Below the pieces are notes generated by a model. That model ran no database searches and was not told where the DNA came from. It was given only the letters and a program-made list of their open reading frames with translations. From the NCBI GenBank assembly GCA_030682575.1, contig JAUXNX010000026.1:62001-126000 (forward strand): a stretch of 64,000 nt of DNA, in the 5' to 3' direction. Positions 16,797-26,734 of this stretch are shown one piece after another. The number at the start of each line of letters is the position of its first letter. The stretch's first letter is position 1. Made by a program: the position numbers and the translations under genes. This DNA comes from Gammaproteobacteria bacterium. GTDB taxonomy: Bacteria > Pseudomonadota > Gammaproteobacteria > Pseudomonadales > Pseudohongiellaceae.

Positions 16797-18089
16797 TTGT
16801 TCTTTGAAAGACCCGATCGTGGAGAAACCGCAGTCCTCGTGCATATTGTTCTGGAAGCAGAACAGGAACAGGAGGATCCCGCCGAATTTGAAGAACTGGT
16901 GCTTTCCGCAGGCGCCGTTCCCGTCAGCTACATAAAAGGCACTCGGAAGCGCCCTGATGCCGGACATTTTGTCGGCTCAGGGAAGTTGGATGAAATTGCT
17001 GCCGCCGTGAAGGAGCACGGAGCCGAACTGGTGTTATTCAATCATTCTCTGACCCCCAGCCAGGAGCGCAATCTCGAGAAACGTCTCCAGTGTCGCGTGC
17101 TTGATCGCACGGGTCTGATTTTGGATATCTTCGCCCAGCGCGCCCGCAGTTATGAAGGCAAGCTGCAGGTGGAGCTCGCACAGTTGGAGCATACAGTCAC
17201 CCGGTTAAAACGGGGTTGGACTCACTTGGATCGACAGAAAGGGGGTATCGGCTTGAAGGGGGCGGGTGAGACCCAGTTGGAACTCGACCAGCGGATGATC
17301 AGGCAGCGTATCAAGAACATCAACAAGAGCCTGGTGAAGGTGCGTAGTCAGCGAGAGCAGGGAAGACGCTCGCGGAAGCGCGCCGACATTCCCACCATTT
17401 CCCTCGTGGGTTACACGAATGCGGGTAAATCTTCCCTGTTCAATGCCATGGCCGGGGCTCAGGCATATGCCGCGGATCAGTTGTTTGCAACTCTGGATTC
17501 CACCCTGCGGCGCATAGAACTACCGAACTACGGAGGCGCGATTCTCGCTGATACAGTGGGCTTCATAAGTCATCTACCTCACAAACTGGTGGAAGCGTTC
17601 CGCGCCACGCTGGAAGAGACGGTTCAGGCCTCGCTGCTCCTGCATGTGATTGATGCAGCCAATGAACAGCATGAATACTTTACTGAGCAAGTGAATGAAG
17701 TCTTGACAGAAATCGGCGCAGATCAGGTCCCTTGTCTGCGTGTCTACAACAAGATCGATCTGTTGCACGACAGAGAGCCCATGCTGGAGCGTGATCAGGA
17801 TGGCTCGCCGATCAAGATTTGGCTTTCTGCCCGCACAGGGGCAGGTGTGGATGTGTTGCTGGCGGCCATTAGCGAATTACTTGGCGAGGACGTTGTCCAG
17901 CGCCGCGTAACGCTGCTGCCAGAGCATGGCCGGTTGCGTGCCAGACTATATGCAAGGGGTGCCGTGCGCAGCGAGACTGTTGACGCTGCCGGAACGGTGA
18001 GTCTGGAGATCAGGCTGCCCCGAAATGATCTGGATAGATTGCTGGTGGACGAAGGGATCACCCCAGCCAGTTTTGGTCTGAGCCTCTGA
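16797..18089 (+). CDS. hflX: Ribosome-associated GTPase HflX
   Basis: This 430-residue GTPase splits stalled ribosomes under stress. The N-terminal HflX domain (VLVHIVLEAEQEQEDP, then GTRKRPDAGHFVGSGKLDEI) is followed by a coiled-coil linker (QRIKNINKSLVKVRSQREQG) and the G domain with G1 GYTNAGKSSLFN, G3 DTVGFISHLP and G4 NKID. The start is a TTG at 16797 with GAGG about 7 bases upstream. The resulting N terminus MFFERPDRGE aligns in length with the E. coli protein (MFDRYDAGE). There is no nearby ATG. Confidence 0.95.
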   Translation: MFFERPDRGETAVLVHIVLEAEQEQEDPAEFEELVLSAGAVPVSYIKGTRKRPDAGHFVGSGKLDEIAAAVKEHGAELVLFNHSLTPSQERNLEKRLQCRVLDRTGLILDIFAQRARSYEGKLQVELAQLEHTVTRLKRGWTHLDRQKGGIGLKGAGETQLELDQRMIRQRIKNINKSLVKVRSQREQGRRSRKRADIPTISLVGYTNAGKSSLFNAMAGAQAYAADQLFATLDSTLRRIELPNYGGAILADTVGFISHLPHKLVEAFRATLEETVQASLLLHVIDAANEQHEYFTEQVNEVLTEIGADQVPCLRVYNKIDLLHDREPMLERDQDGSPIKIWLSARTGAGVDVLLAAISELLGEDVVQRRVTLLPEHGRLRARLYARGAVRSETVDAAGTVSLEIRLPRNDLDRLLVDEGITPASFGLSL

Positions 18090-18234
18090 TTGTGCCCGTG
18101 CCGCGATCCGGCGCCCCATCTGCGTCAGCAGTCTTCAAGTCCGCAGAAGTGAGCGGCTGGGTAAAAAGCTGGGTTAATCATCAATAATTCGTTAAAATCA
18201 CCCCCCGTATTTTCGTTGGGGTATGGAGAAGCCG

Positions 18235-19440
18235 ATGGCTTGGAATGAACCTGGAAACAAAGGCAATGGTAATGATCCCTGGGGTGGGGGAGGACGCGGC
18301 AATGGTGATCAACGCCCTCCTGATATCGATGAAGTCATAAAGACCATTACCCGCAAGGTCAACAGCCTCTTTGGTGGTGGCAACAAATCTGCTGGATCTA
18401 CTGGTGGCAGTGCTGGTGGTGGAACAGGAGGTGGGGTTTCCTCCGGTCTGTTCGGTGGAGTCATCGTGATGCTGGTGGTGATCTGGGCTGCCATGGGTTT
18501 CTATACTGTCGATGAATCTGAACGTGGAGTTGTCATGCGCTTCGGGGCCCTGCGCGATGAGACGGTTATGCCGGGGCTGCGCTGGAACCCCCCCATTATT
18601 GACTCAGTGCAGAAAGTTAATATCTCCAGGGTAAACACCCGCTCCTATGCCCGAGATATGCTGACGACTGATGAAAACATCGTGAATGTTTCCATCGATG
18701 TGCAGTATGTGATTCAGGATCCCATTAAATTTGTCGTGGTCGTACGTGATCCGGAAATGAGCCTGGATCATGCCGCCGAGTCTGCCATTCGTCATGTAGC
18801 CGGTGGCACGACGATGGATCGTGTACTGACGCAAGGACGTGCCGGGGTGGCCGCCGAGGTGCGCGAGAGATTGCAGCGCTACATGGACACTTACGATTCC
18901 GGAATTCTGATTTCCCAGGTCACGGTGCGCAACGCCCAGCCTCCTGATGCTGTGCAAGGCGCCTTTGACGATGTGATCAAAGCACGTGAGGACGAGCAGC
19001 GCGTTCAGAATGAAGCGCTCGCATATGCCAATCGTGTTATTCCGGTAGCCCGTGGTGAGGCTCAGCGTATCATTGAGCAGGCCAATGCATATCGGGATCA
19101 GGTTATTGCTCGTGCTGCGGGTGAGGCCTCCCGATTCGAACAATTGTTGACAGAGTATGAAAAGGCGCCAGCAGTCACTCGTGAGCGTTTGTATATTGAT
19201 GCCATGCAGGCGGTAATGACCAACAGCAGCAAAGTGCTTATCGATGTAGAGGGAGGAAACAGTATGTTCTACTTGCCTCTGGATCAGATAATCCAGCAGA
19301 ACAATACGCGCAGTGCCGGTGCAACGCAATTGACGCAGCAACAGATGCGGGAGCAGTCGGATCAGTTGGCGAGAGAGGCGGCAATCACTGCCGCTGACCG
19401 CGCTCGTGCTCAGACCGCACCTGTGCGAGGAGGCCGATAA
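18235..19440 (+). CDS. hflK: FtsH protease modulator HflK (SPFH family)
   Basis: This 401-residue inner-membrane protein forms the periplasmic HflKC cage around FtsH. The ATG at 18235 is preferred over the one at 18223: GGAGAA lies just upstream, and MAWNEPGNKGNGNDPWG aligns with the E. coli start. A Gly-rich cytoplasmic N terminus precedes one membrane segment (VIVMLVVIWAAMGFYTV) near residue 90. The SPFH/prohibitin domain and a long helix follow. The C terminus is Gln/Arg-rich. Its TAA shares a base with the ATG of hflC. Confidence 0.95.
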   Translation: MAWNEPGNKGNGNDPWGGGGRGNGDQRPPDIDEVIKTITRKVNSLFGGGNKSAGSTGGSAGGGTGGGVSSGLFGGVIVMLVVIWAAMGFYTVDESERGVVMRFGALRDETVMPGLRWNPPIIDSVQKVNISRVNTRSYARDMLTTDENIVNVSIDVQYVIQDPIKFVVVVRDPEMSLDHAAESAIRHVAGGTTMDRVLTQGRAGVAAEVRERLQRYMDTYDSGILISQVTVRNAQPPDAVQGAFDDVIKAREDEQRVQNEALAYANRVIPVARGEAQRIIEQANAYRDQVIARAAGEASRFEQLLTEYEKAPAVTRERLYIDAMQAVMTNSSKVLIDVEGGNSMFYLPLDQIIQQNNTRSAGATQLTQQQMREQSDQLAREAAITAADRARAQTAPVRGGR

Positions 19441-20306
19441 TGAAGAACATGTTTGCAGGTATAGTTCTGTTTCTGGTGGTAGTTCTGGGGTCCGATGCGC
19501 TGTTTGTCGTGAAGGAAACCGAACGTGCGATTCTTCTGCGCTTTGGCGACGTTGTGGATGCAGATATTGCACCTGGATTACATTTCAAACTGCCGTTTGT
19601 CAACACAGTCAGAAAGTTTGATGCCCGTGTATTGACTGTTACGGCGGATGCTCAGCGTTATCTGACGCTGGAGCAGAAGGCGCTGGTAGTGGACTCCTTC
19701 GCCAAGTGGCGTATTGTTGATGTGCAGAAGTTCTACACCGCCACTTCCGGCGAAGAAGCGCGCGCGAGCAACCTGCTTGCGCAGCGCATCAACGATGGTC
19801 TTCGTAACAAATTTGGTGAGCGCGATTTGCAAGAAGTCGTTTCCGGCCAGCGCGACCGTCTGATGGAAGAACTGACTCGTGAGCTCAATCTATCTACGGC
19901 CGATGAATATGGTATCGAAGTGATTGATGTCAGAGTCAAGCAGATCGAGCTGCCGTTGGATGTACGCTCATCAGTGTATGAGCGCATGACTTCTGAACGT
20001 CAGCGCGAAGCGCAGCAGTTGCGTTCACGCGGCAATGAGCTGGCAATTGGTATCGAAGCGGATGCTGATCGTCAGGAAGCCGTGCTGTTGGTTGAAGCGT
20101 ATCGTGACGCCGAACGGATTCGTGGTGAGGGGGATGCGCAGGCAGCCGCTACCTATGCTGCGGCTTACACCAGGAACGAAGAGTTCTATGCGTTCACACG
20201 TAGCCTGAATTCCTACCAGGAGAGCTTCTCGAATAAAGGAGATATCCTGTTGGTTGATCCGGATAGCGACTACTTCAAGTATCTGCGCGGCAGCGGCATC
20301 CAGTAA
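19440..20306 (+). CDS. hflC: FtsH protease modulator HflC (SPFH family)
   Basis: This 288-residue partner of HflK has one N-terminal membrane segment (FAGIVLFLVVVLGSDALFVV), then the SPFH domain (KETERAILLRFGD, IAPGLHFKLPFVNTV). The helical segment contains YERMTSERQREAQQLRSRG and EGDAQAAATYAAAY, both highly conserved in HflC. The start overlaps the hflK stop. A strong hairpin 16 bases after the stop (20322-20357) probably ends the main operon transcript or attenuates it before hisZ. Confidence 0.96.
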   Translation: MKNMFAGIVLFLVVVLGSDALFVVKETERAILLRFGDVVDADIAPGLHFKLPFVNTVRKFDARVLTVTADAQRYLTLEQKALVVDSFAKWRIVDVQKFYTATSGEEARASNLLAQRINDGLRNKFGERDLQEVVSGQRDRLMEELTRELNLSTADEYGIEVIDVRVKQIELPLDVRSSVYERMTSERQREAQQLRSRGNELAIGIEADADRQEAVLLVEAYRDAERIRGEGDAQAAATYAAAYTRNEEFYAFTRSLNSYQESFSNKGDILLVDPDSDYFKYLRGSGIQ

Positions 20307-20321
20307 TAAAGCACGACCACG

Positions 20322-20357
20322 AAAGACCAGCCGTAAGAGTTCTTACCGCTGGTCTTT
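20322..20357 (+). terminator. Strong hairpin terminator after hflC
   Basis: AAAGACCAGC (20322-20331) pairs perfectly with GCTGGTCTTT (20348-20357). After a C-C mismatch, GTAAG pairs with CTTAC over an AGTT tetraloop. The tail TTTGTTCG is only moderately T-rich, so termination may be partial. It lies between hflC and hisZ. Confidence 0.65.
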
Positions 20358-20388
20358 GTTCGTCACGGGAATGAGTTCAGGATATAAA

Positions 20389-21600
20389 ATGACAGCGAGT
20401 GATCGTTGGTTACTGCCTGAGGGCGTAGAGGAAATTCTGCCGGCTGAGGCGTTTCGACTGGAGTCTTTGCGCCGCCAATTATTGGACTTGTATGCGGCCT
20501 GGGGTTATGAGCTGGTTATCACTCCGCTGATTGAATATCTCGATTCGCTGTTGGTAGGCTCCTCTCATGATCTGGATTTGCATACCTTCAAGATTACCGA
20601 TCAATTAACCGGACGCATGATGGGTGTGCGTGCTGATATCACACCCCAGGTGGCACGCATTGATGCACATTGCCTCGGTAGACAAGGCGGTGTGGAACAG
20701 AATGCTCCGGTGCGTCTATGTTATGCTGACAACGTGTTGCATACGAAGCCGCGAGGTCTTTTGGCTTCGCGCGTTCCAATACGTATAGGCGCTGAATTGT
20801 TCGGCCATGCCGGAGTAGGTGCTGATATCGAACTGATCTGTTTGATGCACGAGACACTGGAGACGGCGGAAATAAGTGATGTCTTCATCGTACTTGGGCA
20901 CGTGGGCATTTTCCGAAGTTTGGTGAAAGCGGCTCAATTATCGGAGTCCAGCGAGAGCGAGTTGTTTGATGCCTTGCAACGCAAGGCTTACGAAGATATC
21001 GATGGGCTGCTGGACACTCATGTTGATGACGATAACATCCGTACCATGCTGCGTGATTTGTCGCGCTTGAGTGGTGATGAGTCAGTGCTCGTTGAGGCGT
21101 TGGCTACCTTCAATAATGCTCCCAGCAGCGTTCGCAAAGAGCTTTCCGAACTGGCGGAGATCGCGGCAGGTGTGAAGAAACGTTTGCCATCGATTGAGCT
21201 CGGTTTCGATTTGTGCGAATTGCGTGGGTATGAATACCACACGGGAATTGTGTTTGCTGCGTACACACCTGGTTACGGTCGTGCGGTGGCGCAGGGCGGT
21301 CGATACGATGATATTGGTCAGGTATTCGGGCGAGCGCGTCCAGCCTCCGGTTTTGATTCCGATTTGAAGGTAATCGCCAGACTTTCCAACAAGGAGTTCA
21401 AACGAAGCAAGGCGGTATCTGCTCCTTGCGAAGAAGATGCCGAACTCGCGCAAATGATCGCGCAATTACGCGCAAGTGGCGAACGGGTCATTGTTGATCT
21501 TGACAATGAGGCGTTGCCCGTAAAGACACTACAGTCCCTCGGCTGTGACAGGCGGATCATCAGGCAACAAGATGGGTGGCAGATAGAAATTTTGCGGTAG
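20389..21600 (+). CDS. hisZ: ATP phosphoribosyltransferase regulatory subunit HisZ
   Basis: This 403-residue HisRS-like protein pairs with the short-form HisG to make the first histidine enzyme and give it feedback control. Start: the ATG at 20389 has AGGA 7 bases upstream and begins MTASDRWLLPEGVEEILP, typical of HisZ. Class II synthetase-like motifs are visible (LYAAWGYELVITPLIEYLDSLL; MGVRADITPQVARIDAH; GFDLCELRGYEYHTGIVF). It lacks a tRNA anticodon-binding domain, as expected. Its place before purA is the usual one in Pseudomonas-like genomes. Confidence 0.95.
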   Translation: MTASDRWLLPEGVEEILPAEAFRLESLRRQLLDLYAAWGYELVITPLIEYLDSLLVGSSHDLDLHTFKITDQLTGRMMGVRADITPQVARIDAHCLGRQGGVEQNAPVRLCYADNVLHTKPRGLLASRVPIRIGAELFGHAGVGADIELICLMHETLETAEISDVFIVLGHVGIFRSLVKAAQLSESSESELFDALQRKAYEDIDGLLDTHVDDDNIRTMLRDLSRLSGDESVLVEALATFNNAPSSVRKELSELAEIAAGVKKRLPSIELGFDLCELRGYEYHTGIVFAAYTPGYGRAVAQGGRYDDIGQVFGRARPASGFDSDLKVIARLSNKEFKRSKAVSAPCEEDAELAQMIAQLRASGERVIVDLDNEALPVKTLQSLGCDRRIIRQQDGWQIEILR

Positions 21601-21696
21601 CCAATGGCAATATCAGGTTGGGAATTTCGAGATAAACTCTGCAGAGGTCAAAGCAGGGATCATGATTTAATCAGGCGATTTTTCAAGAAGAGATGA

Positions 21697-22998
<1,302 letters not shown>

Positions 22999-23035
22999 GT
23001 TCTCTGTCCTTAGTTCCATAACAGTTGCTTCGAGA

Positions 23036-23053
23036 CTGTAGTAACCACTACAG
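23036..23053. repeat. Small hairpin downstream of purA
   Basis: CTGTAGT (23036-23042) and ACTACAG (23047-23053) form a perfect 7-bp stem with an AACC loop, 38 bases after the purA stop. There is no T-run, so it is at most a weak terminator or 3'-end stabiliser. Confidence 0.35.
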
Positions 23054-23160
23054 CTGGATATTGATTGTGCTAGTTTCCGTTAATGATTTTCTTCAAAAAT
23101 GGTTGTTCAAAGTTCGAACAGCCAATTGTAATCTTCCTCGATTCTTTCCTGTAATCATGA

Positions 23161-23189
23161 TTGACATCACATATCCGCGCCTGTAGCTT
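23161..23189 (+). promoter_or_regulatory. Possible sigma-70 promoter of the small ORF at 23228
   Basis: TTGACA (23161-23166), a 17-base spacer and TAGCTT (23184-23189). The -35 is perfect and the -10 matches at three of six positions. Transcription would start about 32 bases before the ATG at 23228. Confidence 0.4.
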
Positions 23190-23227
23190 TGACTTCGATG
23201 AATTGACAGACGGGGAATTTACCGGAA

Positions 23228-23404
23228 ATGAGTGAGACCAAGATGGCAGGAATCGCAGAACTCAATGCTGCGGCTAGTGTCGGGGTGCAAAGCCTGGAAG
23301 CCGGATCCTGGCAACAGGAGAACGTAGAAGAAAAAGTGAGAGGCAAGCTGGTCGAATTTGCTGCGGAGCTGCAACGAATCAAGAGGTTGCGTGAATCCAA
23401 TTAA
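23228..23404 (+). CDS. Small hypothetical protein, 58 aa
   Basis: An ATG-started frame of 58 codons reads MSETKMAGIAELNAAASVGV and continues to a Lys/Arg-rich helix ending IKRLRESN. The composition (Ala, Glu, Leu, Gln, frequent GCG/CTG/GAA codons) looks like a soluble, mostly helical protein rather than random sequence. A plausible promoter lies upstream. The ribosome-binding site is unclear: GGGGA is 11 bases away and GGAA is adjacent. I recognise no family. The opposite-strand frame across the same bases is Ser/Cys-rich and looks like a shadow. Confidence 0.45.
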   Translation: MSETKMAGIAELNAAASVGVQSLEAGSWQQENVEEKVRGKLVEFAAELQRIKRLRESN

Positions 23405-23662
23405 GTCGGACCGACGGTTTGTTCTCCGGTACTGCCCGCAGTGGTGGAAGTCGAGTGTTTGTGCATTCCCTTCTGTTACTATCTCATAAGATTAAACCAA
23501 TCCTGCCCCGCAACAGTCACATGGTGATATTCTCCCCGGAAAGTCCGGATGTTATTGATAACAGGCGTGCAGTTCTTTACTTGACAGCCTTGTAACTATC
23601 GCCTGCGGCCTCATATATCCAAGCCAGGATGACTCCAACCAATTAGATATAGCGGATACAGC

Positions 23663-24049
23663 GTGAAGGCAGAAAGGTACAGCACTATCGATTCTTGCGC
23701 GCGAACAATCCGGCAATTCCTGCTGCTAACCCTTCTTTTATCCAGCGTTGTATTTGGCGTTAACGTCGACTACGCTCCGCTCTCTGGCAAGCTGCTCAAT
23801 CTTCCGTCTCAGCTCAATTTGATCAGTTCTGATCATGTGGCTCTGATCGGTCAGCAGGAAGCGCTGAGGACTATCAAGCGGCTGAATTACGACGACTCTG
23901 CAGACTTGCCGTGGTTGCTTTCCCCTTCAGTCACTGATATCAATCTGCCATCGCATGTCGTGCGACTGCGTGTCAGCTCCTTTGAATCCACAGCTACAGC
24001 CGTCTCGGCAAATCCCCAGTCTCCTCGCGCTCCTCCTGTTTTCTCTTAG
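23663..24049 (+). CDS. Hypothetical exported protein, 128 aa
   Basis: A GTG-started frame of 128 codons has an N-terminal hydrophobic segment (IRQFLLLTLLLSSVVFGVNV) that could be a signal peptide or anchor. An unrecognised soluble part rich in Ser and Leu follows, ending SPRAPPVFS. A GGA lies 6 bases before the start. It sits 72 bases upstream of secDF on the same strand and may be cotranscribed with it. No family is recognised. Coding status is likely but not certain; the segment shows no better frame. Confidence 0.5.
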   Translation: MKAERYSTIDSCARTIRQFLLLTLLLSSVVFGVNVDYAPLSGKLLNLPSQLNLISSDHVALIGQQEALRTIKRLNYDDSADLPWLLSPSVTDINLPSHVVRLRVSSFESTATAVSANPQSPRAPPVFS

Positions 24050-24121
24050 TTCACGGCTTTCCCGTCAACCAAGAGTGCGACACCGTTGCCATGCAGATGG
24101 TTCGGTTGTCCTGGAGAATTT

Positions 24122-26662
24122 ATGCGTTATCTGTCCTCTCGTGCCGTGACATACGGCCTGATTGTTTTGCTTGGCCTGCTCAGTGCTTTACCTAATGTTC
24201 TACCATCTTCCTGGCGTGACCCCCTGCCGGATTGGTATGCCTCGAATACCCTCACTTTGGGATTGGACCTGCGTGGTGGATCCCATCTCCTGATGGCAAT
24301 AGATTCCGTTGGATTGATTCGGGATCAGAATCAGCAACTGGCGGACGAAGTGGTAGAAAGATTGCGTGAGGCAGGGGTTCGCTACCTACGTCCACACGTG
24401 TCCGAAACTACGGTTGCGTTGACCGCGCGGGATCCGACAGATGCCGATGCGCTTGCCCGCATTGCTCGGACATTGATTACGGAGAAGGCGCAGGGTGGTC
24501 CTGTTCCGCTCTACACCAGTGAGACTGGCGAGGCAGGTATCAGTCTGCATATCACTCCGAACCATGTGAAGAATGTAGTAGCAGAAGCGCTCGAGCAAAG
24601 TCTTGAGGTTGTGCGCAGACGTCTGGATGAGAGTGGGATGGTCGACCCGACCATTGCCAGTCAGGGCAGCGACAGCATTTCCGTGCAACTGCCAGGTGTG
24701 ACGGAGCCTCAGCGCATCCGTGAGTTGCTCGGTACTACAGCAAAGATGACATTCCACTGGCTCGCACGTTCTGGTGCCGGCGATACGATGACGCTGGAAG
24801 GGGCGACACCTGGAGAGCAGTACGAAGTGGAGCGTCGGGTTGCCATGGAAGGGCGTCATGTACGCGGGGCGGTTATGTCCTTCAGTCCGGACACTGGAGC
24901 ACCCGTGGTGAACTTTACTCTTGACCAGGAAGGGGCACGGCTGTTCGGTGACATGACCACGGAAAATATCGGACGCCCTCTGGCTGTTGTGCTGGATAAT
25001 CTGGTAATCACTGCTCCGGTGATTCGCAGCGCAATCACCGGTGGCAGTGGTGAAATTAGTGGCGGTTTCACGCCGACAGATGCGGCAGATCTTGCGGTAA
25101 TGCTGAGAGCCGGTGCGCTGCCAGCGGAACTCAATGTTATCGAGGAGCGCACGGTCGGCCCGAATTTGGGCAGTGATGCCATCGCGATGGGAATCACCAC
25201 CGGCATCATCGGAGGGTTGCTGGTGCTGGTGTTCATGATTGCCGTGTATGGCAGTTGGGGACTCATCGCCTGGTTCGCTCTCAGCATCAACGTGGGACTC
25301 ATCTTTGGTGTGCTGAGTCTGTTAGGCGCCACGCTGACCCTGCCGGGTATCGCAGGCTTGATCCTCAGTATCGGCATGGCTGTGGATGCAAACATCCTCA
25401 TCAACGAACGCATCCGCGAGGAAACCGCGCGGGGCCGTTCAGCCATGCTGGCGCTGGATACCGGATTCAGGAAAGCCTACAGCACCATTCTCGATTCCAA
25501 CGTGACGACGCTGATCGCCATCAGTTTGCTGTTCATGATGGGATCGGGGCCAGTGCGCGGGTTCGCCGTTACCATGGGGATTGGATTGATCACCTCCATG
25601 TTCACGGCCATCTCGGTAACCCGATTGCTAATGGAATGGCGTGTTGCGCGTTTCGGACGGGGCCCCTTGTCTATCTCCGGACTCGGATTCGTCGATCGCA
25701 TGGGGGCACGTTACAACAGTGGTGGCAACGTCATCAATTTCATGCGCGCCAGTCTGGTGGGTATTGTTCTCTCGGCAATTCTCTCCACCGCTTCTGTGGC
25801 TTTATTGATCAAGCCTGGACCAGAGTACGGCATCGACTTCAGCGGAGGTGCCCTTCTGGAGGTGCAGACCTCATCGGCTTCGATAGAGCAGTTGCGTACC
25901 GGCATGGAGAGCGCAGGCTTTACAACAGCATCTATTCAGGAATTTGGCAGTGACTCCGATTATCTGCTGCGTCTGCCCCTGCTTGATATAGAGCCGGGGG
26001 CAGGCAGCACTCTCATAGACGGTCTTCGCGATGCTGTACTCAGTGTTGCACCCGATGCCGACTTCCCTCGTTCGGAAGTTGTGGGGCCACGAGTGAGTGG
26101 TGATTTTGCGGACAAGAGCATTCTGGCCATCCTGCTCGCGGGTTTCGGAATGCTGGGCTATTTGTGGCTGCGTTTCGAAAATCACTTTGCCATTGGCGCA
26201 ATTGTCACAATTGCTCTGGATCTGACCAAGACTCTTGGCTTTTTCGTGCTGGCGGGTGTTGAGTTCAATCTGACTGCAGTGGCCGCGTTGCTGGCGTTGG
26301 TTGGTTACTCGGTAAACGACAAGGTAGTGGTGTTCGACCGCATTCGGGAGAATTTGCGACTGATGCCTGAAATGCCCTTGCCGGAGTTGGTCAATATGAG
26401 CATCACCTCCACATTGACCAGAACCGTTTTCACCTCTGCAAGTACGTTCCTGGCGATTCTGCCGATGGCAGTTGCGGGGGGCGCGGCAGTTGCGAGTTTT
26501 GCACTGCCCATGCTGTTTGGCATTGTGATCAGCACCAGTTCTTCGATTTTGATTGCGGCACCCATCGTGCTTTATCTGGGTAATCGCCGTGCACAAAAGG
26601 GACTTGCCCAGTTGCATGTCGAGTCTGAGGAGGAGCGCAGGCGGGAGGCCTTGCGACCATAG
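24122..26662 (+). CDS. secDF: Fused protein translocase subunit SecDF
   Basis: This 846-residue single-chain SecD-SecF uses the proton gradient to help proteins leave the Sec channel. The start ATG at 24122 has GGAG upstream. The SecD half (about 1-515) has GLDLRGGSHLL, a periplasmic P1 region, and the transmembrane D-containing block GMAVDANILINERIREE. The SecF half (about 541-846) has the GIDFSGGALLEVQ motif and GYSVNDKVVVFDRIREN. Gammaproteobacteria normally have separate secD and secF next to yajC and tgt. Here there is one gene, no yajC, and an unrelated neighbourhood, so this is probably a second or transferred copy. Confidence 0.93.
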   Translation: MRYLSSRAVTYGLIVLLGLLSALPNVLPSSWRDPLPDWYASNTLTLGLDLRGGSHLLMAIDSVGLIRDQNQQLADEVVERLREAGVRYLRPHVSETTVALTARDPTDADALARIARTLITEKAQGGPVPLYTSETGEAGISLHITPNHVKNVVAEALEQSLEVVRRRLDESGMVDPTIASQGSDSISVQLPGVTEPQRIRELLGTTAKMTFHWLARSGAGDTMTLEGATPGEQYEVERRVAMEGRHVRGAVMSFSPDTGAPVVNFTLDQEGARLFGDMTTENIGRPLAVVLDNLVITAPVIRSAITGGSGEISGGFTPTDAADLAVMLRAGALPAELNVIEERTVGPNLGSDAIAMGITTGIIGGLLVLVFMIAVYGSWGLIAWFALSINVGLIFGVLSLLGATLTLPGIAGLILSIGMAVDANILINERIREETARGRSAMLALDTGFRKAYSTILDSNVTTLIAISLLFMMGSGPVRGFAVTMGIGLITSMFTAISVTRLLMEWRVARFGRGPLSISGLGFVDRMGARYNSGGNVINFMRASLVGIVLSAILSTASVALLIKPGPEYGIDFSGGALLEVQTSSASIEQLRTGMESAGFTTASIQEFGSDSDYLLRLPLLDIEPGAGSTLIDGLRDAVLSVAPDADFPRSEVVGPRVSGDFADKSILAILLAGFGMLGYLWLRFENHFAIGAIVTIALDLTKTLGFFVLAGVEFNLTAVAALLALVGYSVNDKVVVFDRIRENLRLMPEMPLPELVNMSITSTLTRTVFTSASTFLAILPMAVAGGAAVASFALPMLFGIVISTSSSILIAAPIVLYLGNRRAQKGLAQLHVESEEERRREALRP

Positions 26663-26734
26663 ATCAATTAGCCGAGCTTGGTGAAAGGGAGAGCCTGGGG
26701 CAAAATGCCTGCTTAACCAATTTCGGAGTAGTAG

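Noticed and set aside
18604-19572. 322-codon minus-strand open frame
   Set aside because: Antisense to hflK/hflC; no recognisable motif.
23000-23160. Second copy of the tRNA-Leu 3' end as an integration scar near purA
   Set aside because: By eye I found no match to the tRNA 3' segment in this gap; a repeat search could still find a degenerate one.
22999-23660. tRNA or small RNA in the gap after purA
   Set aside because: Only a short hairpin at 23036-23053 and a candidate small ORF were found; no cloverleaf.
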